Assembly: GCA_027452065.1 (NCBI GenBank)
Contig: DAIDHC010000110.1
Location: 1 to 64,000 of the forward strand
Origin: Bryobacterales bacterium
Lineage (GTDB): Bacteria > Acidobacteriota > Terriglobia > Bryobacterales > Bryobacteraceae
Direction: 5' to 3'
DNA length: 64,000 nt
Shown: one piece after another, positions 19,131 through 28,239 of the stretch
Layout: each line of letters opens with the position of its first letter
How positions within the stretch are numbered: position 1 is the stretch's first letter
Program-made: the position numbers and the translations under genes
Notes under the pieces: generated by a model
What the model was told of the DNA's origin: nothing
The model's input: only the letters and a program-made list of their open reading frames with translations
Database searches by the model: none

Positions 19131-21071
19131 GTGACTTCGTTCACCGGCTCGATCTGCGGCAGCCTTTCTCTAGCCATGAGCCGCGAGTGGCTTGAAACCA
19201 ACGGCCTTGGCGGATATGCCTCCTCCACAATCATCGGAATGAACACTCGGCGGTACCATGGCCTCCTGGTGGCGGCGGATCCGCCTCCAGTGGGGCGACT
19301 GGTTCTGCTGTCGAAGATCGAGGAGACCCTGGTCATCGATGGAATTCGCCATGAGTTGTCCACGAACCAGTATCCCGGCGCCATCTATCCTCAGGGTTAC
19401 CTCCTCCAGACGGGCTTCCGTCTCGATCCGTTCCCGGTCTTCACGTACTCGGCCGGCGGGCTTAGCCTCGAAAAGACCGTGTTCCTGGTCCACGGCGAGA
19501 GCACGGTGGTCGTATCGTACGAACTGCTCGGCAGCCTTGACGGCCGCGAGGCCGCGCTCGAACTGCGTCCGCTTGTGGCTTTTCGCGATTATCATTCGTC
19601 GACCCACGAGAATTCAAATTTCGACGCCACCGTCCGCCAGAGCCGCGGTGTTGTCTGGCTCCAGCCCTATCCCGCACTGCCGGCGTTGTACTTCACCCAT
19701 GAGGCTGGGGAACTGGATACGAAAGGCTCCTGGTACCGCTCTTTCGAGTACGAGGCCGAGCGACAACGCGGTCTCGATTTTGTCGAGGATCTGTACCAGC
19801 CGTTCACACTCACCTGCCGTCTGGCTCCCGGCATCCCGGTGTCCGTGATCGCCTCGACCTCTTCGCAATCGCCCGCGCCGCCGGCCACGCTCCGGGATGG
19901 CGAAAGGGCGCGGCGAGGGCCGGTGCAGGACTCGCCCAGTCTCGCCGGAGCGCTGACTCGGGCCGCGGACCAGTTTCTCGTCCGGCGTGACGGATTTTAT
20001 ACCGTCATTGCCGGCTACCACTGGTTTGGCGACTGGGGCCGCGACACCATGATCGCCCTTCCGGGTCTCACTCTGGCTACCGGACGGGACGAACTGGCGC
20101 GCAAGCTATTGCTGGTCTTCGCGGCTAACATGCGCGATGGACTCATCCCGAACCGCTTCACCGAAACCGGAGCCGCCGAATACAACACGATTGATGCGAC
20201 ACTGTGGTACATCGAGGCCGTCCGCGCCTATATCGCTGCGACGCGCGATTCTGGCTTTGTCCGTCAGAATCTCTATGCGGCTCTCCGAGAGAGCATCGCC
20301 TGGCTCGAACGGGGCACGAGGTTCGGAATACATGTGGACTCCGATGGTTTGCTGGAGGGCGGCGACGAAGGTGTACAGCTTACCTGGATGGACGCAAAAG
20401 TGGGCGATTTCGTAGTCACACCGCGCTGCGGGAAGCCTGTCGAAGTTCAGGCTCTGTGGTACAACGCCGTGCGGGTTCTGGAATCCCTGGCCAACACCTA
20501 CGGCGATCTTCAGGGCGCAGCACATTACCAGCAGATTGCGGCCCGTGCCCGAGACTCGTTTTGTAAGGCTTTCTGGAACGACCACGAACGCTGTCTCTAC
20601 GATGTGATCCAGGGCGAGCATCGGGACGGCAGCATCCGGCCCAATCAAGTGCTGGCGCTGAGCCTGGAGTATTGCATGCTCGACGCAGAAGCGGGCCGCG
20701 CAGTGCTTGAGCGGGTTGAGAAGGATCTCCTCACACCCTTTGGCCTCCGCTCGCTGTCGCCACTTGACCCTCGCTATCGCGGACGTTACGAGAGCGACCT
20801 CCGCAGCCGCGACACAGCCTACCATCAGGGAACCGTGTGGCCCTGGTTGATCGGTCCGTTCTTCCGGGCTTGGCGGCGCGTCTATGGCGACACAGCCGAG
20901 ACACGGGCGGTGATCGCGGATTGGCTCAAGAACTTTCAAGGCCATTTGCAAGAGGCTGGACTCGGGCAGGTGTCGGAGATTTTCGATGGCGATCCGCCCC
21001 ATGCTCCCCGCGGTTGTATCGCGCAGGCCTGGAGTGTGGCCGAGGTTCTGCGCCTCGCTCTCGGTCATTAG
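19131..21071 (+). CDS. Amylo-alpha-1,6-glucosidase / glycogen debranching enzyme
   Basis: 'EWLETNGLGGYASSTIIGMNTRRYHGLLVA', 'GYHWFGDWGRDTMIALPGL', 'RDTAYHQGTVWPWLIGPF'. Confidence 0.93.
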   Translation: MTSFTGSICGSLSLAMSREWLETNGLGGYASSTIIGMNTRRYHGLLVAADPPPVGRLVLLSKIEETLVIDGIRHELSTNQYPGAIYPQGYLLQTGFRLDPFPVFTYSAGGLSLEKTVFLVHGESTVVVSYELLGSLDGREAALELRPLVAFRDYHSSTHENSNFDATVRQSRGVVWLQPYPALPALYFTHEAGELDTKGSWYRSFEYEAERQRGLDFVEDLYQPFTLTCRLAPGIPVSVIASTSSQSPAPPATLRDGERARRGPVQDSPSLAGALTRAADQFLVRRDGFYTVIAGYHWFGDWGRDTMIALPGLTLATGRDELARKLLLVFAANMRDGLIPNRFTETGAAEYNTIDATLWYIEAVRAYIAATRDSGFVRQNLYAALRESIAWLERGTRFGIHVDSDGLLEGGDEGVQLTWMDAKVGDFVVTPRCGKPVEVQALWYNAVRVLESLANTYGDLQGAAHYQQIAARARDSFCKAFWNDHERCLYDVIQGEHRDGSIRPNQVLALSLEYCMLDAEAGRAVLERVEKDLLTPFGLRSLSPLDPRYRGRYESDLRSRDTAYHQGTVWPWLIGPFFRAWRRVYGDTAETRAVIADWLKNFQGHLQEAGLGQVSEIFDGDPPHAPRGCIAQAWSVAEVLRLALGH

Positions 21072-21097
21072 CCGTCGTCTATCCTGTCTCTATTGAC

Positions 21098-21907
21098 ATG
21101 TCTCCCACTCCACTGAGAGGCCAGAAGGCGCTGGTAACCGGCGCAGGATCCGGCATCGGACAGGCCGTCGCCATCGCGCTGGGCCAAGCCGGCGCCGACG
21201 TTGTAGTGAATTATTATGGCGACACGGCCGCGGGCGCGCAGGAAGCCGTCGAGCGCATCCAGGCCGCCGGCTCGCTCGCCATTGCCCATCTCGCCGACGT
21301 CTCGAGCGAACAGCAGGTGCAGTCCCTGTTCGACCACATGCTCGACGTCTTCTCGACGATCGACATTCTTGTGAACAATGCCGGCCTGCAGCAGGACGCG
21401 CCGATCGACCAAATGACGCTTGCCCAGTGGAACCGGGTCATCTCGACGAACCTCACGGGGCAGTTTCTGTGTTCGCGGCTCGCGGTGGGCGAGTTCAAGC
21501 GCCGGGGCGTCGTACCCTCGGTATCGTCGTCGGCCGGGAAAATTCTCTGCATCAGTTCGGTCCACGAAGTGATCCCCTGGGCCGGCCATGTCAATTATGC
21601 CGCCTCGAAGGGCGGCGTCATGATGCTGATGAAATCGCTGGCGCAGGAGGTGGCGCCCTTCAAGATCCGTGTGAACAGCATCTGTCCGGGCGCCATCCAG
21701 ACTGCGATTAATCGTGCCTCCTGGGAGACACCTGAAGCGATGTCCCACTTGCTCACCTTGGTCCCCTACGGCCGCATTGGCCAGCCCGGTGACATCGCGC
21801 GCGCAGCCGTTTGGCTCGCCTCCGACGATGCAGACTACGTCACCGGCACCAGTCTTTTTGTGGACGGCGGCATGTTGCTGTATCCTGGCTTTGCCGGCAA
21901 CGGCTAA
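21098..21907 (+). CDS. SDR family oxidoreductase (glucose 1-dehydrogenase-like)
   Basis: 'ALVTGAGSGIGQAVAIALGQAGADVVVNY', 'VNNAG', 'YAASKGG', 'TGTSLFVDGGM'; start at MSPTPLRG. Confidence 0.92.
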   Translation: MSPTPLRGQKALVTGAGSGIGQAVAIALGQAGADVVVNYYGDTAAGAQEAVERIQAAGSLAIAHLADVSSEQQVQSLFDHMLDVFSTIDILVNNAGLQQDAPIDQMTLAQWNRVISTNLTGQFLCSRLAVGEFKRRGVVPSVSSSAGKILCISSVHEVIPWAGHVNYAASKGGVMMLMKSLAQEVAPFKIRVNSICPGAIQTAINRASWETPEAMSHLLTLVPYGRIGQPGDIARAAVWLASDDADYVTGTSLFVDGGMLLYPGFAGNG

Positions 21908-21912
21908 TTCTT

Positions 21913-23004
21913 ATGCCCACTCGCAGACAGTTCGCCTCTGCTCTTGCCGCCGGATTTGCCGGCGCTTCCTGGCTCCGCGGTGATGCGCAGTTCCGTGTCG
22001 CCCTCGGTGGACTTACCCACGGCCATGCTGCCGGCTTCCTCTCCCGGCTTGCCAAGCGCTCTGATTTCCAACTCGTCGGAATTGCCGAGCCCGATTCCGC
22101 TCTGGCCCGCCGTTACGCCGGTCAGTACCATCTCGACTCTTCATTGTTCTACCCCGATCTCCCCACGCTCCTCGCCAAAACGCATCCGGAGGCCGTGGCA
22201 CTCTTTACCAGCACGCTGGGGCATCGCGCCGGTGTCGACGCCTGCGCCCGCGCCAGGACTCCTGTCATGATGGAAAAACCGCTTGCCGTCACTGTGGAAG
22301 AGGCCCACGCCATTCAGCACGCCTCTCAACAAGCCGGTATCCCCGTCATCGTCAACTACGAAACCACCTGGTACCGCAGCAACCGCGAGGCTTTCGACAG
22401 CCGCCAGGCCATCGGAGGCATTCGCAAAGTGGTCGTTCACGATGGCCACCAGGGGCCGAAGGAGATCGGTGTCCCCCCCGAGTTCTTCGCCTGGCTGACC
22501 GACCCGGTACAGAACGGCGCCGGTGCCCTGTTCGATTTCGGCTGCTACGGCGCCAACCTCATTACCGGCCTCATGGACGGCCGCCGCCCGCTTTCGATCA
22601 CTGCGGTCACTCAGCAGATCAAGCCTGCTGTCTATCCCAACGTTGAGGATGAAGCAACGGTCATTCTTACCTATCCTGAAGCCCAGGGAATTATTCAGGC
22701 CTCGTGGAACTGGCCCTTTGACCGCAAGGACATGGAAGTCTATGGAAGCACCGGCTACATCCTCACCGTCGGCCACGACCAGGTCCGCCGGCGCCTAAAG
22801 GACTCCGCCGAGCAACTCGTCACGTCGCCCGCCATTCCCGCTCCCGACAACGACACCTTCGATTACCTCAAGGCAGTGGCCCGACGAACCGCGCCGCCCT
22901 CCGGGTTGTCGTCGCTTGAGAACAACATCACCGTCGTCGAAATTCTCGACGCCGCCCGCCGCTCCGCCAAGACCGGACGTACCACTCAGCTTGCCTCGGC
23001 CTGA
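21913..23004 (+). CDS. Gfo/Idh/MocA family oxidoreductase, likely exported
   Basis: 'MPTRRQFASALAAGFAGASW' Tat-like leader; 'VALGGLTHGHAAGF', 'MMEKPLAVTVEEAHAI'. Confidence 0.88.
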   Translation: MPTRRQFASALAAGFAGASWLRGDAQFRVALGGLTHGHAAGFLSRLAKRSDFQLVGIAEPDSALARRYAGQYHLDSSLFYPDLPTLLAKTHPEAVALFTSTLGHRAGVDACARARTPVMMEKPLAVTVEEAHAIQHASQQAGIPVIVNYETTWYRSNREAFDSRQAIGGIRKVVVHDGHQGPKEIGVPPEFFAWLTDPVQNGAGALFDFGCYGANLITGLMDGRRPLSITAVTQQIKPAVYPNVEDEATVILTYPEAQGIIQASWNWPFDRKDMEVYGSTGYILTVGHDQVRRRLKDSAEQLVTSPAIPAPDNDTFDYLKAVARRTAPPSGLSSLENNITVVEILDAARRSAKTGRTTQLASA

Positions 23005-23047
23005 GGTTCGGGCTTCCCGATCGGGCCGGGATTCCGAGCGCGACACC

Positions 23048-23467
23048 TCATCCGCCTACAATCAGCCCCGCTCCCATCGCCGCCAGTTCCATGTCCTCGA
23101 CTTGCGGCAGGCCGCTCACCGCCACTGATCCGATCACCTTCCCGTCCTTCCACACCGGCACGCCGCCGCCCCAGCCCGTGAACTTCGGATCGCCGAAATA
23201 GGCGATGTCGAATCCCTTCACCGGGTCCCGCGCCGCATCGCCGACTTCCTTCGACGTCTTCCTTTCCCGCGCCGCCGTCCACGCTTTGCTCGCCGCAATC
23301 GCCAGCGACGCCAGCGGCGCCCCGTCCATCCTGGCAATCGCGATCAACTCGCCGTGCGCGTCGGCGACCACCACCACGCCCGCTTTGCCGCGCTTGGCTG
23401 CCTCGGCCACAATGGCATCGATCGCCCGCCGCGCTTCTCCGTATTCAATTGCCGGCGTCAAAATCAT
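23048..23467 (-). CDS. GlcG/HbpS family heme-binding-like protein
   Basis: 'GKAGVVVVADAHGELIAIARMDGAPLASLAIAASKAWTAA', 'GGVPVWKDGKVIGSVAVSG'. Confidence 0.88.
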   Translation of the reverse strand: MILTPAIEYGEARRAIDAIVAEAAKRGKAGVVVVADAHGELIAIARMDGAPLASLAIAASKAWTAARERKTSKEVGDAARDPVKGFDIAYFGDPKFTGWGGGVPVWKDGKVIGSVAVSGLPQVEDMELAAMGAGLIVGG

Positions 23468-23488
23468 CTTCGATTCTCCTTGTCTTTT

Positions 23489-25078
23489 TCATCGCATCAA
23501 CTTTTGCACCCGCCGGACCAGGCCTTTCGCCTCGCCGATCCCCAGTCCCAGCGCCGCCCCGAGGTATACTCCTCCGAACACGCCCAACACGGCGGCGCCA
23601 GCCAATACCGGGTGCCAGGCTGCAACGCCCATTTTCACCAACCAAGCCGCCGCGGCGCTCAACAACGCGGCCATCCACAATCGAGCTGTGAAGCCCGCCC
23701 GCAGGCCTGTCCGTCCGATCTTGCGGTTCAACCCGCGGCGCAGCAGTGCAAACTCCATCCATCCGGCCACGCCCGCCGACGCTGTCAGCCCCGCGGCCCC
23801 CCAACGTGCCCCGATCCCGATCGCCCCCGGCAGCCACAACGCCGCGCCGTATCCCAGCCCCGCGGTCAAGCCGACTCGTAGTAACGCGTACCGCAATGGC
23901 GTCCGCGTGTCGCGCAGGGCGTAATATGCCGAGCTGTAGAGACGGCCCATGGTCGATGCAAGCAGCCCGATGGCTGACCCTGCCAGAATTCCCCACGTAT
24001 AGCGCGCGTCCGCCCGCCCGAATCGGCCCGTCTGCAGCAGCGCCCCAGCCAGCGTGTCGCCCAGCGCCACGAACGCCGTTGCCGAAGGAACGATGTAAAA
24101 TGCGATCTGCCTGAGCCCGCCTTCAAGCCGCCCGCGAAGATACGCCGCCACCTCCTCTGCCCCTCCCAGCGCGCTCGACATCTCGGGCAACTCCGCCGCC
24201 GACACCGCCATCCCGAACAGGCTCACCGGAAGGGTGTAGAGAATCTGCGCATTGAACAAACCGGTCACCGCGCCCGTGGGAAGCAGGCTGGCCAACATCG
24301 CGTCGACATACGCACTAATCTGAACGGCGCCCCGGCTTATGAACACGGGCACGAAGTTCCGCGCCACCGTTCTCACTTCGGCGTTGCCCCATTCCAGCCG
24401 CAGCCGCAACCGGCCCATCAGCGCCAGCACCGCCGGTATCTGCACCCCGAATTGGAGGGCGCTGCCGGCCACCGATCCCCACGCGAGCGCCACGGCAAGC
24501 CGATCGAGGTCCGCGCGTCGTCCCATCCACACCAGCGTCCCCACCATCGCGGCGTTCCACACAACGGGAGCGGAGTAGGACAGCAGAAACCGCCGGTGGC
24601 TGTTCAGTACTCCCAGACACCAGGCCGACATCACCAGGAGCCCCGCTCCCGGAAAGAGAATTCGCACCAGTTGCACTGCCAGCGCTCGCTTGGACCCATG
24701 GAATCCCGGGGCGATCGCGTCAATCAGGTAGGGCGATGCCAGCACTCCGGCCAGCACGAGCAACGAGGTCGCCAGCGCCAGCGTAGCCAGCACCGCGCCC
24801 GCGACGCGCCGCGACTCTTCCTTGTCCCCGCGCGCCAACAGTGCCGCGTAAACCGGAATGAAAGACGCCGAGAGCACGCCTTCGCCGAATAGGTTCTGCA
24901 GAAAATTCGGAATTCGAAACGCGGCGTTAAACGCGTCGGCGGCGTCGCTCGCCAAACCGAAGTAATGGGAAAAAATCCGCAGCCGCACCAAGCCGGCGAT
25001 ACGGCTCAGCAGGATTCCGGCGCCCACGAGCGCCGCCATCGCATCGGTACTCTTGTTCTGGGAAGCGGCCATCGGCAA
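23489..25078 (-). CDS. murJ: Lipid II flippase MurJ (MviN)
   Basis: 'SRIAGLVRLRIFSHYFGLASDAADAFNAAFRIPNFLQNLFGEGVLSASFIPVYAALL' signature. Confidence 0.94.
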   Translation of the reverse strand: MPMAASQNKSTDAMAALVGAGILLSRIAGLVRLRIFSHYFGLASDAADAFNAAFRIPNFLQNLFGEGVLSASFIPVYAALLARGDKEESRRVAGAVLATLALATSLLVLAGVLASPYLIDAIAPGFHGSKRALAVQLVRILFPGAGLLVMSAWCLGVLNSHRRFLLSYSAPVVWNAAMVGTLVWMGRRADLDRLAVALAWGSVAGSALQFGVQIPAVLALMGRLRLRLEWGNAEVRTVARNFVPVFISRGAVQISAYVDAMLASLLPTGAVTGLFNAQILYTLPVSLFGMAVSAAELPEMSSALGGAEEVAAYLRGRLEGGLRQIAFYIVPSATAFVALGDTLAGALLQTGRFGRADARYTWGILAGSAIGLLASTMGRLYSSAYYALRDTRTPLRYALLRVGLTAGLGYGAALWLPGAIGIGARWGAAGLTASAGVAGWMEFALLRRGLNRKIGRTGLRAGFTARLWMAALLSAAAAWLVKMGVAAWHPVLAGAAVLGVFGGVYLGAALGLGIGEAKGLVRRVQKLMR

Positions 25079-25133
25079 GCGGGCGCGAAACGATCCCTCA
25101 GTGTAACAAGCCCGTTCGCGCCGGCAGCCGCGC

Positions 25134-25286
25134 TTACCCCGGGCGGCGCTGCCCGAACCGCTTTTCCTGCTCGATCACACGGTACTTCGGCGCTTCAATC
25201 AGCCTCCGCAGCCCCGGCAGCCGCCACCAAGCCGCAGTCGCCCCGGCACAGAATAGCGCCACCAGCCCCACCACGACGCCCATCAT
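25134..25286 (-). CDS. Small single-TM protein, putative cbb3 oxidase accessory subunit
   Basis: MMGVVVGLVALFCAGATAAWW...50 aa; 4-nt ATGA overlap with the upstream fused oxidase gene. Confidence 0.55.
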   Translation of the reverse strand: MMGVVVGLVALFCAGATAAWWRLPGLRRLIEAPKYRVIEQEKRFGQRRPG

Positions 25287-27862
25287 CGCCGCACCTCCGC
25301 CACCGCCGCCCCGGCCTTTGGACCTTCGTACACCGACCGCAGATACTCGCCCACCTGGCTTCGCTGCGACGGGCTGAGCTTCTTCCAGGCCGGCATGGAA
25401 GTACCGGGGACTCCGTTCTCCAGGATCTTTTCGATCTCCTCCGTGTCCAGTTGGCGGGCCCGGAAATCGGCTGGCGCTGGGGCCATCGACCCGGCGGCGG
25501 GTCCGTCTCCAAAGCCCTTGGGGCCGTGGCAGGATACGCAATTTTCCTGGAACACCTTCTGCCCCGCCAGCGCCGCCTCGCTGGCTCCGCTCACTTCGAC
25601 TCCCGGGCCGTGCAGAGTCGCCACATACACGGTCAAGGCGCGCAGGTCCGCCGCCGAAAGGTCGCGCCACGCCGGCATCGCCGCTCCGGTTACGCCGCGC
25701 CACAGTGCCTGCCCGATGCGCGGTCCCGTCAGCGCCTCCGCCGTCAGGTTCACCGGAGCCGGCCACAACGCCTTTGCCGCCGGGCCGTCCCCTTTTCCGC
25801 TCTCGCCATGGCACCCGGCGCAGTTGCTCAAAAACAAATTACGTCCCCGCCGGTTCTCTTCCGCCGTTCCCGCCGTTTGGAAGAACGCCGGCCCGTCGAG
25901 GTTTCGATTTGCCTCCGCCGCTGGTCCGGGAACGTCCTGCTCCAGCCGCCGGCCCGCTCCCAGCACTTTCAGGTACGCCAACACCGCCAGCCCTTCTTCC
26001 TTCGGCCGCGCCGCGTCCCCATCGAACAGCCACGGATAAGCGGGCATGACGGAATCCCGCACGACGGCTCGCGGATCGTAAAGATGAGCCAGTTGCCAAT
26101 CGGCCGACCGCACGCCCGCCTCGCGTGCCAGGTCCGGTCCGATGCGCCGTGTCCCCCACTGCTGCGGATATTCATAACGCGTCTCCCACGCCTCGGTCGC
26201 GGGCCCGAACCTCTCCTCGTCCGCCCCCACAAACCGGACCTGCTGCGTGTGGCAATAGCCGCATCCCTCGCGCGCGTAAACATGCCGCCCCTCTTTTTCC
26301 AGCCGTGTCAGCGGCGGCATTACCGGGGGAGCCGTGTTGCCGATCTCCTGTTCCAGGGCCAACGCCGGAAGCACCCCCAGCGCGACAAACGAGAACACGA
26401 AGAACCCAACGCCGCCCACCGACGCTACCACCTGTCCGGCTCCCAGCCAGCGCGCCAGTGCTCCGCCGTCTTCAGTGGCCGGAACCTCGCGCTCCGCTTC
26501 CCCCTCGCTTTCTGTCTCTACTCGCGGCCCCCGTGTCAGGCCCAACCAGAGCAGCACGACCGCGGCGAGCACCGGCGCCCCAGTCAGCGTACGGAAGAGC
26601 CACAGCTCCCGCACCGCCCGCACCGAATCCAGCCACGGCTGCGGCCCGGTCCAAATCACCGCCTCAACCAGCCCCGCTGCTGTCAGGTCCACCACCATCA
26701 GCGCCATTCCGGTGAGCAGCATCCAGTACGACCACGCCACCAGCCGATCGTGATACCGCACCCCGGGCGTGTTCCGCCAGGCGTACGTCAATCCCCCGGC
26801 CGCTAGAAAACTCGCGAACCCGATCATCGCCAGATGCGAATGCCCGATCACCCAGTCGCTGAAATGAAGGAACCGGTTCACCGGCATGACGGCCTGCATC
26901 GACCCCTGCAGACTTACCACCAGATAGAACAAAACACCTGTCCAGACAAATCGCAGCGGCACGTCCGAACCCACCGCGCCCGTGCTGCCCCGCATCGACA
27001 GCAAAAGGTTCGTGACTACCAGCACGACATCGAAGCCCAGAAGCACCGAAGCCCACACCGCACCCATCTGTGCCGACATCGGCACGGAGGAGTAAACGTA
27101 GTGGTGAGTGCCGTTCAGCGGATAAAGAAAGAAGAGGAGCCAGAAACCGACAAGAGACAAGAAGTGGCTGTAGATCGGACGTCCCGTTGCCGCAGGAATC
27201 ACGTAGTAGGCAATCACCAGCGCCAATGGCGTCACGAACAGACCGACCGCGTCGTGAATCCATAAGCCGCTGAAGGCTGCGCCCATCGCCCCGGGAAGCA
27301 ACTCCGGCACGATGTTGCCGACCGGATAGGCGAGCGTAGTGAAAATCAACCCGCCCGCCAGGTACCAACCCGACACATAGAGCTTCCCTGGTCCAAGCCT
27401 CATCAACGGCACCGCGAACTGCGCGCACATCATGACGAAGGCGACGACGACGAAGAAATCGATCACCAGTGGAAACTCGGCCCACTCGAGAGGCTGGCTG
27501 AAGCCTGCGGCCACGAGCGTCCATCCCGGGAGGACGATGACAGCGTTCCACAGCCAGAACAGTGCCCAACCGAGCTTGCGGCTCATCACCGGCCGGTTCG
27601 CCAGTCGCGGCGTCGCATAGTAGGCGAAGGCCAGGAACGCGTTGCCGAGCCAGCCGAAGAAAATTCCCTGGGTGTGGTTGTAGCGGAGCCGCCCCCATGT
27701 CAACCACGGATAGCGCGTCAGGAACTCGGGGTCGTGCATCTTCGTCGCAACGGTGACGCCGAAAAGCACTGAGATCGCCAGAGTCAGCACGGCGGCCAGT
27801 CCGTGCCAGCGCACAAGCTTGTGTTCCACGGCCGGCAACGCGACACTCCGCATCGCCTTCAT
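25283..27862 (-). CDS. Fused cbb3-type cytochrome c oxidase: CcoN + CcoO + two cytochrome c domains
   Basis: CcoN-like TM core ('YNHTQGIFFGWLGNAFLAFAYY', 'LYPLNGTHHYVYSSVP', 'VIGHSHLAMIGF'), CcoO-like 'GCGYCHTQQVRF...RIGPDLAREAG', then 'NCAGCHGESGKGDGPAA' and 'NCVSCHGPKGFGDGPAA'. Confidence 0.93.
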   Translation of the reverse strand: MKAMRSVALPAVEHKLVRWHGLAAVLTLAISVLFGVTVATKMHDPEFLTRYPWLTWGRLRYNHTQGIFFGWLGNAFLAFAYYATPRLANRPVMSRKLGWALFWLWNAVIVLPGWTLVAAGFSQPLEWAEFPLVIDFFVVVAFVMMCAQFAVPLMRLGPGKLYVSGWYLAGGLIFTTLAYPVGNIVPELLPGAMGAAFSGLWIHDAVGLFVTPLALVIAYYVIPAATGRPIYSHFLSLVGFWLLFFLYPLNGTHHYVYSSVPMSAQMGAVWASVLLGFDVVLVVTNLLLSMRGSTGAVGSDVPLRFVWTGVLFYLVVSLQGSMQAVMPVNRFLHFSDWVIGHSHLAMIGFASFLAAGGLTYAWRNTPGVRYHDRLVAWSYWMLLTGMALMVVDLTAAGLVEAVIWTGPQPWLDSVRAVRELWLFRTLTGAPVLAAVVLLWLGLTRGPRVETESEGEAEREVPATEDGGALARWLGAGQVVASVGGVGFFVFSFVALGVLPALALEQEIGNTAPPVMPPLTRLEKEGRHVYAREGCGYCHTQQVRFVGADEERFGPATEAWETRYEYPQQWGTRRIGPDLAREAGVRSADWQLAHLYDPRAVVRDSVMPAYPWLFDGDAARPKEEGLAVLAYLKVLGAGRRLEQDVPGPAAEANRNLDGPAFFQTAGTAEENRRGRNLFLSNCAGCHGESGKGDGPAAKALWPAPVNLTAEALTGPRIGQALWRGVTGAAMPAWRDLSAADLRALTVYVATLHGPGVEVSGASEAALAGQKVFQENCVSCHGPKGFGDGPAAGSMAPAPADFRARQLDTEEIEKILENGVPGTSMPAWKKLSPSQRSQVGEYLRSVYEGPKAGAAVAEVRR

Positions 27863-28239
27863 TCCGCACCCTCCATCCTCTGACCTGGTTCGCTCTGCCA
27901 CCATACGATGTAGTCCGCTATCGCGTCCACATTCGAGGCCGGCACCGGAGCCCCGTAAGCCGCCGCCATCTTTTTCACTTCAGCTACCCACACCTTGCGC
28001 GAGAAACGCGGCTGCATCGTGATGTAGCGCGCCGAGTGGCACGTCTCACAACTAGCCATGAACTGTTCGCGACCTGAGTGCGGCGGCAGAACTGGTTCGT
28101 TATGCGGGAGCACCAGCCGCACAGGTTGTTCGACCTTCTCCTCCGAAGTGCGCTCGCTCCGAGGGTGCATTCGCTCCATCCCGCCTCCGCCACACGCCGT
28201 CAAGCCAAGCAGTACAGCCGTCAGCCATGCGGCCTTCAT
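27859..28239 (-). CDS. sorB: Monoheme cytochrome c lipoprotein, SorB-like subunit of sulfite dehydrogenase
   Basis: Lipobox 'LTAC', heme motif 'CETCHSARYI', directly coupled to SorA-like gene. Confidence 0.78.
   Translation of the reverse strand: MKAAWLTAVLLGLTACGGGGMERMHPRSERTSEEKVEQPVRLVLPHNEPVLPPHSGREQFMASCETCHSARYITMQPRFSRKVWVAEVKKMAAAYGAPVPASNVDAIADYIVWWQSEPGQRMEGAE

Noticed and set aside
24965-26806. 613-aa + strand ORF opposite murJ and the cbb3 gene
   Set aside because: Arg/Pro/His-rich shadow frame of GC-rich coding DNA; the - strand products have clear family motifs.
26664-27869. 401-aa ORF in an alternative - frame within the cbb3 fusion
   Set aside because: Arg-rich frame-shifted reading of the oxidase gene; the 25283-27862 frame has heme and copper ligands.
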